Assembly (NCBI GenBank): GCA_008933615.1
Contig: WBUR01000012.1
Location: forward strand, 1 to 64,000
From: a bacterium
GTDB taxonomy: Bacteria > CLD3 > SB21
Length of the DNA stretch: 64,000 nucleotides
Direction of reading: 5' to 3'
Made by a program: the position numbers and the translations under genes. Shown here in pieces: positions 25,686-35,100 of the stretch. Each line of letters starts with the position of its first letter. Position 1 is the first letter of the stretch. The notes below the pieces were generated by a model. The model saw only the letters and a program-made list of their open reading frames with translations. It was not told where the DNA came from and searched no databases.

Positions 25686-27800
25686 TTATCCCACTTCACC
25701 AAGCCCCAATTTATCGTAATATTCTTTCATGAATTTTTTTCGAATGAACGCGTTTTCCGTGCTCCGCAACTGTGGATCGTTTTTGACAAGATCGAACGCC
25801 GCTTGGCGGGCCTTTTTCATCAGTTCCTGATCGAACAAAATATGCGCCATTTTAAGTTCAGGCAGTCCGGATTGTTTGGTTCCAAAAAACTCTCCCGGCC
25901 CGCGCAACTTAAGGTCCTCTTCCGCGATCTTGAACCCGTCGTTCGTTTCTTCCATGACTTTTATTCGCGCCAAGCTCTCTTCTATCAGCCCGTCCTTGGC
26001 CAACATCAATACGCAGTACGACTGTTCGCCGCCTCGGCCCACGCGCCCGCGCAACTGGTGCAGTTGCGTCAGTCCAAATCGTTCCGCATGTTCGATCAGC
26101 ATGATCGTCGCGTTGGGAATATTTACGCCAACTTCGATCACGGTAGTGCTAACCAGAATGTAAATTTCATGGTTTTTGAATTGCGACATCACGTTTTGTT
26201 TTTCAGGACTTTTCATTTTTCCGTGCAGGAGTCCAAGTCGCAGATCGGGAAATATTTTTTTGGATAAATATTCAAAAGCTTCCGTTGCCGCCTTCAGATC
26301 GGATTTTTCCGATTCTTCAATGAGCGGATAAACGATGTAACATTGCCGCCCTTTTTTGATTTCGGTGCGAATAAATTCGTAGATTTTTTTCCGCGCGTCC
26401 TCTTTACGGGAAACCGTTTTGATAGGTTTTCGGCCGATGGGTAATTCTGCTATAACAGAAATATCAAGATCGCCGTACACTGCCATCGCCAACGTGCGTG
26501 GGATCGGCGTTGCCGTCATAACCAAAACGTCCGGGTAAATTCTTTGTGCAACTGCCTTCTGCCTGATCTCCGCTCTTTGCATGACGCCGAAACGATGCTG
26601 TTCATCAATAACAATGAGTCCTAATCTCTTGAATTCGACCTGCTCCTGAAAAATCGCATGCGTTCCGATCACAATATCCGTCTGATGATTTTGAATGTCC
26701 GAGAGTATTTTTTCACGATCGCTTTTTTTCTGTCCTCCTTTAAGCAAACTGACGCGGATATTCATACTCCATAAATATTCTTGAATAACATAATAATGCT
26801 GTTCGGCCAGAATTTCCGTCGGCGCCATAAACGCAGTTTGATATCCGTTCTCCACGGCAATCAGAATAGCGAGCAATGCCACGATAGTTTTGCCGCTGCC
26901 GACGTCACCCTGAATCAAACGGTTCATACAATGCGGCGACTGCATGTCGGCGTGAATCTCCCGCAGAACTTTTTTCTGATCTGCGGTAAGCTGAAACGGT
27001 AATTTTGAAATCAACTCTTTCGTTTTGTCGCCCACTTTAGAAAAAACTATTCCTTTTTGCGCCGATGTGATCCTCTTCTTTCGATAAGCCATCATCAATT
27101 GAAGATAAAAAAGTTCTTCAAATTTTATCCGCTCTTGCGCTTTTTCTAAATTGTCCATCGACAGAGGAAAATGGATTTGACTATACGTAGCCTGAATCGA
27201 CAGCAATTTATTTCTTTCCACGATAGGCCGAGGCAAGGTTTCTTCCAATGTATCCGTCATCGGCAAAAGCGGCTTGATCAGTCTGCGGAAACCGCGGCTG
27301 TCAAACCATTTTTTGCGCAGCGCCTCGCCGGAAGGGTAAACCGGAATGATCGACCCGGTATGCAGGAAGTTATTCTCTTCTTCATCTTCCAATCGGTCAA
27401 ATTCCGGATGCGTTATCTGTCTTTCGCCGTTGTAGAATTCAACCTTCCCGTACACCGCGAGGATATTGCCGCGTTCAAAAGCATTTTCATAATATTGCGC
27501 GCCTTGAAACCAAACAAGATTAATGTGCCCCGTATCGTCTTCCAGAATTAAACGAAATCGTGATCCCCAGCCTTTTCTATTTTTAATCAATGAAAAATTC
27601 TCCACGCGTCCGACGACGGTTGCCGCCTCATGGAGTTTCAGGTCTTTGATCGGTAAGACATGCGAACGGTCCAGATAGCGTCGCGGAAAATAATTTAATA
27701 GATCCCACAAAGTAAAAATGCCTACTTCATACAGCGCTTCGGATCTTTTCGGGCCGATACGCGGCAAAAATTTTACGTCGGTTTGCAAGTCATGGATCAT
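25686..27800 (-). CDS. recG: ATP-dependent DNA helicase RecG
   Basis: 704 residues, typical of RecG. An N-terminal wedge/OB-fold region (about 1-260) precedes two helicase lobes. Walker A is 'GDVGSGKT' (298-305), motif II is 'DEQHRFG', motif III is 'MTATPIPRT', and the C-terminal lobe contains 'STTVIEVGVNIPNA' and 'QLRGRVGRG'. The protein remodels stalled replication forks and Holliday junctions. The start is followed upstream by a 218-base region shared with a divergent response-regulator gene. Confidence 0.97.
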   Translation of the reverse strand: MIHDLQTDVKFLPRIGPKRSEALYEVGIFTLWDLLNYFPRRYLDRSHVLPIKDLKLHEAATVVGRVENFSLIKNRKGWGSRFRLILEDDTGHINLVWFQGAQYYENAFERGNILAVYGKVEFYNGERQITHPEFDRLEDEEENNFLHTGSIIPVYPSGEALRKKWFDSRGFRRLIKPLLPMTDTLEETLPRPIVERNKLLSIQATYSQIHFPLSMDNLEKAQERIKFEELFYLQLMMAYRKKRITSAQKGIVFSKVGDKTKELISKLPFQLTADQKKVLREIHADMQSPHCMNRLIQGDVGSGKTIVALLAILIAVENGYQTAFMAPTEILAEQHYYVIQEYLWSMNIRVSLLKGGQKKSDREKILSDIQNHQTDIVIGTHAIFQEQVEFKRLGLIVIDEQHRFGVMQRAEIRQKAVAQRIYPDVLVMTATPIPRTLAMAVYGDLDISVIAELPIGRKPIKTVSRKEDARKKIYEFIRTEIKKGRQCYIVYPLIEESEKSDLKAATEAFEYLSKKIFPDLRLGLLHGKMKSPEKQNVMSQFKNHEIYILVSTTVIEVGVNIPNATIMLIEHAERFGLTQLHQLRGRVGRGGEQSYCVLMLAKDGLIEESLARIKVMEETNDGFKIAEEDLKLRGPGEFFGTKQSGLPELKMAHILFDQELMKKARQAAFDLVKNDPQLRSTENAFIRKKFMKEYYDKLGLGEVG

Positions 27801-28018
27801 AGTTTTTATATAATTGTTTTATTTAATCTTACAAGCAAACAATGTGTAAGTGTCTTTTTACACTTTAACTAATAACAAAAAATATCGGCTAATAATCAAT
27901 TGATTTTCAGCATTTCATGACCTAAATTAATCTACGGTTTTTTGTAGAAATTTCATTTACAAGAACACGTTAGTCCAAATTAACCCTCGATCGATTTTAT
28001 CCCAAATTAAAAATAGCA
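27801..28018. promoter_or_regulatory. Divergent promoter region between recG and the response regulator
   Basis: 218 AT-rich bases between two divergent genes, so both must have promoters or leaders here. An inverted repeat AAGTGT (27848-27853) / ACACTT (27860-27865) lies close to the recG start and could be an operator or hairpin. I could not assign -35/-10 boxes with confidence. Confidence 0.4.
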
Positions 28019-28414
28019 ATGACTAAAACGGATACCAATACACATACGATCATGATCGTGGACGATGAAGACGAAGTTCGGGAAATGATTCGCCGGATTC
28101 TTCGGTTCTCACAGTTCAATGTGATCGAGGCTCGCGACGGAAACGAAGGAATGGAAATGGCGCTCTCGCATCAACCCGATCTCATTACGCTCGATATCAT
28201 GATGCCGGGTAAAGACGGAATTAAAATGTGTGAGGAACTCAAAGCCAATCCGCTGACAAAACACATCCCTGTTATCGTACTCACCGTGGCCGGCAACCGA
28301 AAGAAAGTAATGAACGCGGGCGCCGATCATTATATGAATAAGCTATTCTCAATCGACGAATTTATCAAAGTTATCCATAAATTACTCCCAAAAAAACCCT
28401 CGAAAGTCAATTAG
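28019..28414 (+). CDS. Stand-alone response regulator receiver protein
   Basis: 131 residues, receiver domain only. The acidic pocket is 'IVDDEDE' (about 13-19), the phospho-acceptor Asp is in 'LITLDIMMPG' (about 60), the conserved Thr is in 'IVLTVAG', and the Lys is in 'YMNKLFS'. That last motif is usually K-P-F, so the cis-proline next to the switch lysine is replaced by Leu. With no DNA-binding or enzymatic domain it must act by protein contact, as CheY- or DivK-like proteins do. No histidine kinase is adjacent. The ribosome-binding site is weak. Confidence 0.88.
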   Translation: MTKTDTNTHTIMIVDDEDEVREMIRRILRFSQFNVIEARDGNEGMEMALSHQPDLITLDIMMPGKDGIKMCEELKANPLTKHIPVIVLTVAGNRKKVMNAGADHYMNKLFSIDEFIKVIHKLLPKKPSKVN

Positions 28415-28419
28415 CCGCC

Positions 28420-29571
28420 CTATTCTATCTTGGCGACCGTAATCTCCTTTTCAATTTTTTTGACCTCTTTTTTTTCAGACAGCGAATCAATTTGTACGAT
28501 GTCGTACAATTCCAGATCATCAAAAGCTCCGTTCTTCTCGCTGTTGTCACGCTTATTTTTCAAGCACTCGATTCGCCCGAGATCGTTACACAAAAAAATT
28601 CGGCGCCGGCCTTTTTCTTTGAATAGGTCGGACACAACACGAAATTGATTTGTAAAATTTCTTTTCGGCGCAATAAATTCCGACAGATGAATATTCCGCC
28701 GGCTTAAAATAAGATAAGAAAATTTCAGTGACTTCCTGATGTGTCCCACCATCTCGTCCAATATTTCAATGAATTTTGGCCTCTCCCATGGCATGTCGTG
28801 ATGACACCAGTCCTCGGGATTTGCCAATGCAGGACAACTATTGTGCGTGAAACATGGCGCGTACATAACCCATCCGCTTTGCAAAAGTCGGTCCCTTAAT
28901 TCCAGTAATCGCCGTGACGAATTTTTCAATGCCGGTTCGATAAGGATGACAAAACCGTCCGGTAATAAATTCCGTTCCAATATATTAATAAATTGTTCCT
29001 CACCGTTTTTAGTTAATTCATTCAGAACATTTCCTCCGGTTATAAGATTGTAGCGTTGATCTGTGAGGCGGATGTTCTCAATATCCATTGGATGAGTTTC
29101 TAATTCATACTTCCAATCAAATCTTTCATAAAATTTCTCAAGCGTTTGCAGCGCAACGGATGATTGGTCCCATGCAGTGAAGTGTGTTCTGCTAGATGGA
29201 AAATTCTCTGCGAGCCACGATGATAAACTAATAATCATCGTGCCCGTTCCGCTGCCCAAATCCAATACACACAAAGCGGAATTCCCTTTGAAAAATTCTG
29301 ATTTTTTTAGTTCTCCGAGCGGGTAATACATTTTCAGCAGGTTACACGTTGTATAATACAATAGATATGCGTCGCAATATTTTTTGTCATCCAGGTACGT
29401 TTTAGAAACAAATACATCCCGTTTCCTGTTTTTTTTAAGACCCGCGGACATTTCGCTGATCGTTTGCGCAAAAGGTTTGAGTTGCTTCGGAACGGGATTT
29501 CCTAAGGAAAGGTCAAATTGCGATTCAAGAGCGGAGAGATAAAGTGATGGGAGGAGAAGCTTTTTGCTCAT
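28420..29571 (-). CDS. Rsm22-like SAM-dependent methyltransferase
   Basis: 383 residues. The SAM-binding motif is 'VLDLGSGTGTMII' (about 98-110) and 'TGGNVLNEL' follows later in the fold. A segment 'APCFTHNSCPAL...WCHHDMPWER' carries the cysteine-rich signature of the mitochondrial/bacterial Rsm22 family, which is linked to small-subunit ribosome assembly and may bind an Fe-S cluster. It converges on the response-regulator gene with only 5 bases between the stops, and no terminator is visible in that gap. Family assignment is by motif; methyl target is unknown. Confidence 0.8.
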   Translation of the reverse strand: MSKKLLLPSLYLSALESQFDLSLGNPVPKQLKPFAQTISEMSAGLKKNRKRDVFVSKTYLDDKKYCDAYLLYYTTCNLLKMYYPLGELKKSEFFKGNSALCVLDLGSGTGTMIISLSSWLAENFPSSRTHFTAWDQSSVALQTLEKFYERFDWKYELETHPMDIENIRLTDQRYNLITGGNVLNELTKNGEEQFINILERNLLPDGFVILIEPALKNSSRRLLELRDRLLQSGWVMYAPCFTHNSCPALANPEDWCHHDMPWERPKFIEILDEMVGHIRKSLKFSYLILSRRNIHLSEFIAPKRNFTNQFRVVSDLFKEKGRRRIFLCNDLGRIECLKNKRDNSEKNGAFDDLELYDIVQIDSLSEKKEVKKIEKEITVAKIE

Positions 29572-29627
29572 CGGGATCTTGTTTCCCTGGAATTATAAAC
29601 TTCCGTACTAGTCAGCTTACTTCTTTT

Positions 29628-29696
29628 ATCCCGCAGATACCGCGAATTTTTTGCGCAGACCATTTCTGCGTGTATCTGCGAAATTTGCGGGAGATG
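29628..29696. repeat. GCAGAT palindromic element, copy 4
   Basis: ATCCCGCAGATA at the left faces ATTTGCGGGAGAT at the right (about 29628-29696), with GCGCAGACC and TTTCTGCGTGTATCTGCG inside. It lies between serS and the Rsm22-like gene, about 20 kb from the other copies, showing that the family is dispersed and not restricted to the purine cluster. Confidence 0.7.
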
Positions 29697-29742
29697 GTCT
29701 GTATTTTTTAGTGTTGCTTCGCGTGTTTCGCCGGCAACAAAG

Positions 29743-31011
29743 TTATTGGGACTTGATCACGTCCATTCCCATATATTTTCTCAGCACCTTCGGAACAACC
29801 ACCGTGCCTTCATCGGTTTGATAATTTTCAAGAATGGCCGATACAACACGCGGCAAAGCCAGAGCAGATCCATTGAGGGTGTGAACAAATTCCGGTTTTC
29901 CAGCGGTGTCCTTAAATTTGATATTCATTCTTCGCGCCTGGAACGCCTCAAAATTACTGCACGACGAAACTTCCAGCCATCGTTGTTGCCCAGCAGACCA
30001 AACCTCAAGATCGTATTTTTTCGTCTGAGTAAATCCCATATCCCCTTTGCACATGAATAAAACGCGATAAGGCAGTTCCAGTTCTTGCAAAAGCTTTTCC
30101 GCATCCTGTCGCAAACTTTCTAATTCGTCATACGATGAATCGGGATGAACAAATTTGACCAGTTCAACTTTGTCGAACTGATGCAGACGATTAAGCCCGC
30201 GAACATCTTTTCCGTACGAGCCGGCCTCGCGGCGAAAACACGGAGTATACGCGGCGTATTTGATCGGCAATTGATCAGCTTTCAATACCTCCTGCCGATG
30301 AATATTCGTCACCGGAACTTCCGCCGTAGGCACAAGATAAAACTCATCCCGCGTCACGACGTACATTTGATCTTCCTTATCGGGTAATTGTCCTGTACCT
30401 GTCGCGCTGTCGGCATTTACTACAATAGGAGGCTGAACTTCCTTGTATCCATGCTCACCAGCCTTATCGAGAAAAAAATTGATCAGCGCGCGCTGGAGTT
30501 TAGCGCCGGCGCCTTTGTACACAGGAAACCCCGAGCCCGCAATTTTTGAACCTGTGGCGAAGTCAATCAGGTCTAGTTTTTCTGCCAACTCCCAATGGGG
30601 CTTCATTTGAAAATCCGCCTTAGGCATCTCACCCCATGTGAATATCGTCTTATTGTCTTCCGGCGTTGATCCGTCAGGAACCGACGGATGAGGAATATTC
30701 GGAACCGTAAGTAGAAGCTGATTCAGACTTGCCTCCGCGGCTTTTTGCTGTTCGTCCAAAATCTTAATTTCATCGCCGACCTTTTTCATTTCGGCAACCA
30801 GCGCGTCCGCATTTTGTCCGGATTTTTTTAATTTCGCTATTTCTTCAGACGCTTTATTTCGTCGCGCTTTTTTTTCTTCAACTTTAAGAATGATCGCTTT
30901 GCGTTCGTCATCAAATTTGACGAGCGAATCAAAATCTACATCGAACTTTTTCTCTTTGGCGGCCTTTTTCACCAGGTCTAAATTTTCGCGGATAAACTTC
31001 AGATCAAGCAT
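29743..31011 (-). CDS. serS: Seryl-tRNA synthetase
   Basis: 422 residues, normal for bacterial SerRS. The N-terminal coiled-coil arm (about 30-100, charged heptads such as 'EEKKARRNKASEEIAKLKK') binds the long variable arm of tRNA-Ser. Class II motifs are present: motif 2 'FRREAGSYGKDVRG' and motif 3 'NGSALALPRVVSAILENYQ'; the 'PTAEVPVTN' TXE serine-binding motif is also present. GAGGACACT precedes the ATG. The gene is divergent from the YihY gene. Confidence 0.98.
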   Translation of the reverse strand: MLDLKFIRENLDLVKKAAKEKKFDVDFDSLVKFDDERKAIILKVEEKKARRNKASEEIAKLKKSGQNADALVAEMKKVGDEIKILDEQQKAAEASLNQLLLTVPNIPHPSVPDGSTPEDNKTIFTWGEMPKADFQMKPHWELAEKLDLIDFATGSKIAGSGFPVYKGAGAKLQRALINFFLDKAGEHGYKEVQPPIVVNADSATGTGQLPDKEDQMYVVTRDEFYLVPTAEVPVTNIHRQEVLKADQLPIKYAAYTPCFRREAGSYGKDVRGLNRLHQFDKVELVKFVHPDSSYDELESLRQDAEKLLQELELPYRVLFMCKGDMGFTQTKKYDLEVWSAGQQRWLEVSSCSNFEAFQARRMNIKFKDTAGKPEFVHTLNGSALALPRVVSAILENYQTDEGTVVVPKVLRKYMGMDVIKSQ

Positions 31012-31108
31012 AGTGTCCTCATCTTTAAATGTCCATTTTCGAACTTTGCCATGATAACCAAAAACGAATTGAAAATCAATAATTACAAAATGATCCCATA
31101 CCTTTTGC

Positions 31109-31137
31109 TTGAATACAAATCGTATTGTGCTTACATT
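31109..31137 (+). promoter_or_regulatory. Possible promoter for yihY-kinase operon
   Basis: TTGAAT at 31109-31114 and TACATT at 31132-31137 are separated by 17 bases and lie 37 bases before the YihY start codon. The match to a sigma-70-type promoter is moderate, and the divergent layout with serS requires a promoter in this spacer. Confidence 0.35.
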
Positions 31138-31173
31138 ATTCTACTCGAGTTCAAGTTTCACTTCTGAAATCCT

Positions 31174-32148
31174 ATGAAGCACATACACGCCGTTTTAATG
31201 AAAAGATTCCGCACTCTTATCGTCTGGTGGGTCAAATTACTAGGTTTTATTTTCAAGTCGCCTGTGGTTTATTATGTCACTACTGTTCAAACCCGCATTT
31301 TCGACCGGCACAAACTGACGACTAACGCCGCCGCAATCTCATTTTTCTTTTTATTGAGTATCATCCCGATGCTCTTCATCGTTATTTCGTTACTGGGAAC
31401 GTTTGTTCAGTCCCCGGAAGAAGCGGAATTATTTATAGTCAATTTTGTGTCCAATCGTGTCCCGGAAAGTTCACGCCAGTTTATTTTAGATCTGGTTATC
31501 CAAAGCAATTTGATCAGCAACGTTAAAGGCCTTTTGGAAAATAAAGGGTGGGTCAGTATAATTAGTATCGCCTCGCTCCTGTGGACCAGCAGCGGCGCGT
31601 TTGCGGCCGTGGAAGACGCGATGTCGACCATATTCGCCGTGAAGGCGCGAAATTATTTTGTCAGCCGGCTGGTCGAAATGGGTATGGTCCTAATCATCGG
31701 TTCGGTTTTTTTGTTGTCCAACATGGTCAATGCAATCTTGCAAATGCTGAAGGACAGCAGAGCGAACTTATTCAACGTCGATTTTTCCAATCTCCCTTAC
31801 GTTTGGGATATTATTACCGAAGTTATGCCGGTTGCACTGACCATACTTATGTTCTACATCATCTACAAGATTCTTCCGCGCACGGATATATTCAACCGCG
31901 CAGCTTTGCTCGGCGCGGCCGTAGCGGGCATTCTTCTGGAGCTAAGCATCCACGGGTTTGCCTATTACGTTCAAAATTTCGCGCGATACAGCGTTTTTTA
32001 CGGGTCAATCGCCGGAGTCGTCATTACCATTTTTTCAATTTACCTTTCATCGATCATTTTATTAATCGGCGCGGAAGTCACGGAAATAGCTAATACGAAG
32101 ATGGTCAATACAAGGGAACTGCAACTTACGATCAAGGATTTCGAATAG
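31174..32148 (+). CDS. YihY/virulence factor BrkB family membrane protein
   Basis: 324 residues with about six hydrophobic segments. Family traits are 'TTNAAAISFFFLLSIIPMLF' (about 49-68), 'SIASLLWTSSGAFAAVEDAM' and a late 'YGSIAGVVITIFSIYLSSIILLIGAEVTE' region. Once misnamed RNase BN, the family's function is not known; an inner-membrane transport or envelope role is usually supposed. An alternative start lies at 31198. It ends 2 bases before the giant kinase-regulator gene, so the two are probably co-transcribed. Confidence 0.88.
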   Translation: MKHIHAVLMKRFRTLIVWWVKLLGFIFKSPVVYYVTTVQTRIFDRHKLTTNAAAISFFFLLSIIPMLFIVISLLGTFVQSPEEAELFIVNFVSNRVPESSRQFILDLVIQSNLISNVKGLLENKGWVSIISIASLLWTSSGAFAAVEDAMSTIFAVKARNYFVSRLVEMGMVLIIGSVFLLSNMVNAILQMLKDSRANLFNVDFSNLPYVWDIITEVMPVALTILMFYIIYKILPRTDIFNRAALLGAAVAGILLELSIHGFAYYVQNFARYSVFYGSIAGVVITIFSIYLSSIILLIGAEVTEIANTKMVNTRELQLTIKDFE

Positions 32149-32150
32149 AG

Positions 32151-35100
32151 ATGGGAATAAATAAAACATCGTTGCCGGAACTCCACCCGCGTTACGAGAT
32201 CCAGGAACAGATCGGCGAAGGCGGCATGAGTTTTGTTTACAAGGCATGGGACCGCATTTTTCAGAAATGGATCGCTTTGAAATGCGCCGGACCGGACATG
32301 GCCAATCCCTCCGCCTTCTTGCGTGAATATGAAATTTTATATAATCTCCAGCACCGGCACTTGCCAAAAGTTTACGATCTGTATTCGTCTCCGGACAAGT
32401 TGTTTTTCACCATGGACTGGGTTGAAGGAAAGAATTTAGCCGAATTTGTTGGCGCCGGACAAAAGCTTACTCCTTCCTTATTCTATTCTGTTTTTTTTCA
32501 ATTACTTTCTTCACTTCAGTATTGCCACAATCACGGAATCGTGCACTACGACCTGAAACCTGAGAATATTGTTTTACAAAACGATGCGGCCGGGTCAGCG
32601 ACTTCGATAATATTGATCGATTTTGGCCTGGCACGAATGGAAAGTGAAGTTCAGTCTGATACCGGACAGGGGACTATCCAGTATTCTTCTCCTGAAATAA
32701 TCAAAAAAGAAAAAACCGATCGCAGGGGCGACCTGTATGCCCTGGGTGTCATTTTACTTGAAATGGCCGTCGGTAAAAATCCGTTTGATGACGCCAATGT
32801 AGTAAATGTCGTAGTCAATCATCTCGAAAAGAAAATCAGCTCCATAGACTCGAATTATACTTTTGTTACTGAGGACGTCAAAAAAATAATTTTAAAGTTA
32901 TTAGAAAAGGATCCGAAATACCGTTATCAAAACGTAGAGGAGATTTATCGGGACCTCAATCCAATTCGTACCCAATTCCAGCCTATCGAACTCGAAGATC
33001 ACATCGTTTTGCATTCCGGCTTTGTCAATCGTGACAGCGAATTGGCTCAGTTGACAGAGGCTACTGTACAATTTTTCACCGAAGGGCAACCTGATAAGAC
33101 TTCAATATTTGGGATTACCGGAGAAGCAGGCGTCGGCAAATCGACATTGTTAAAACAATTCAAAATGAATCTTGAAAGAGACGGCTACGTCGTCATGTCA
33201 TTGCCTACGGCGCCTTCGCATAGTCGTAACCAAGTCCGTTCCTTTCTTCGCCACATTTATTACTTTACGCAAACGGCAAAACCTTCGGATGAATTCATTC
33301 GGGAATGGGAATGGATTCAGGATACAAATCCGGAAAATATTCTGCTAGATCGTGATAATTTGTTTTCCGGCCTTTCCGATTTAGTATTGGGATCTCTAAA
33401 AAACATTTCACGGCTCTGCGTTCTTATAGATGACTGCGATCAACGGAATGATTTCGAAAACGATTTTTTTAGTTACCTTTTCAGGAAATTGACGTTTGAG
33501 TCGCCGTGCAAGATCGCATTTTATTTGAGTGCAGTTCACCATGACGCGCCGTTTATTCAACTCAAAAATTTCGACCCGCCCTCCACTGCCTCTTTTATCA
33601 AAACTTTGCTCAATGACCCTTCTATAAGTGAAGAGATCACCGGTAAAATATATGATGCAACACGCGGCAACCCTTTTTTGGTTCACCACACGCTTGAATA
33701 TCTTATTCAGACGGAAAACCTGATTGTAAGTAATCGGGAGTGGCAGCTCAGCAAAGAAGAGCCGGTTTCAATTCCTTCTTCCATTCAAGAGTTTGTCCTG
33801 GCTAAGATCAAGAACTTGACGAGCGAAGACAAACAGATTTTGGAGGCCGCGTCGATTTTCCCTTCTTCATTTGCCCTTAATGAGATGCGCGTTCTTAATG
33901 CCGATACCGCACTTTTGGTAAAATTTCAGCGGTTAGTAAACAGAGGACTTATTAATCATTCCAATGGATCTTTTATTTTCAGCAGTCAGTATTTGCGCGA
34001 ACATGTTTACAAAAACATACCCATGGACATTGTAATGCAGCATCACCTGCAATTGGCGCGTCATTACGAATCGCTTGATGCCGGGAAGTTCACATCAGCG
34101 CTCGCCTTTCATTATTTTAATTCATCTGAAAAGACCAAGGCCCTGCCTTTTCTTCTGGAGTTGGCAAGTATACAGAAAGCGGCATTTCTGCCAAGAGAAG
34201 CTCTCGAAAGTTTCCGGCAAGCGTCTTCGATACAGCGCAGTATAGATCAAAACGATCCGTTGGTTGACACATTGTTCAAGATGGAAGAATTGTATGATCA
34301 ATTGGGTGAACGCAAAGATCAGGAAAATATCCTTCAGGACATCCTTGATATTGGGGGCCGTCAGAACAACCAACAGACTATCCTGCGCGGCCTCTTACGC
34401 CGAGCCAATTACCTTGAGCGTATATCACAATTTGAAGAATCACAAAAGGTCTGTGAAAAGGCGATTGTAATTTCCAAAGAAAAAACAAATGACTTTCTAC
34501 TTGGACACTTGCATCGTCAACTCGGAAGAAATTTTTATAATCGCGCCATGTGGAATAAAGCGCTGGATAATTACCGGGAAGCGCACCGACTCGCGGTGAG
34601 TTCGGATGACCAAAAGCTGGAGATGGAATGCCTTAATAGTTTGGGAACGGCTTACGGATCCATCGGAGATTATGAACAGGCAAAAGAATATTTTATCAGA
34701 TCTTTCGACCTTGCAGAAAAACGTCAGGATATAGAACGAAAGATCAATGCGGTTTTTAATATTGCGCGAATTTTCTACAAAACAAACGATCTGGACCAGG
34801 CTATTGCATATCTAAATAAAACGCATACGTGGATTAAGAGCACAAGGAACAAAAAGCTTGAACAGCGGCTTTATCAACAAAGCGCTCTAATCTATCTCGA
34901 TATGCACAAATACGAATATGCGTACGATTATAATGAAAAAGTCCATACTCTGAGTAATGAATTAGATGATTCATCTGCTGTCGGAAGAACTACAGCCAAT
35001 CAAGGGCTTGTTTATCTGCGTCTCGGAATGTACAAACAATCCCAAATGCACCTTAAACAAGCAATCGAGCACGCAATCAGTTTAAACAATAAAAAAGATC

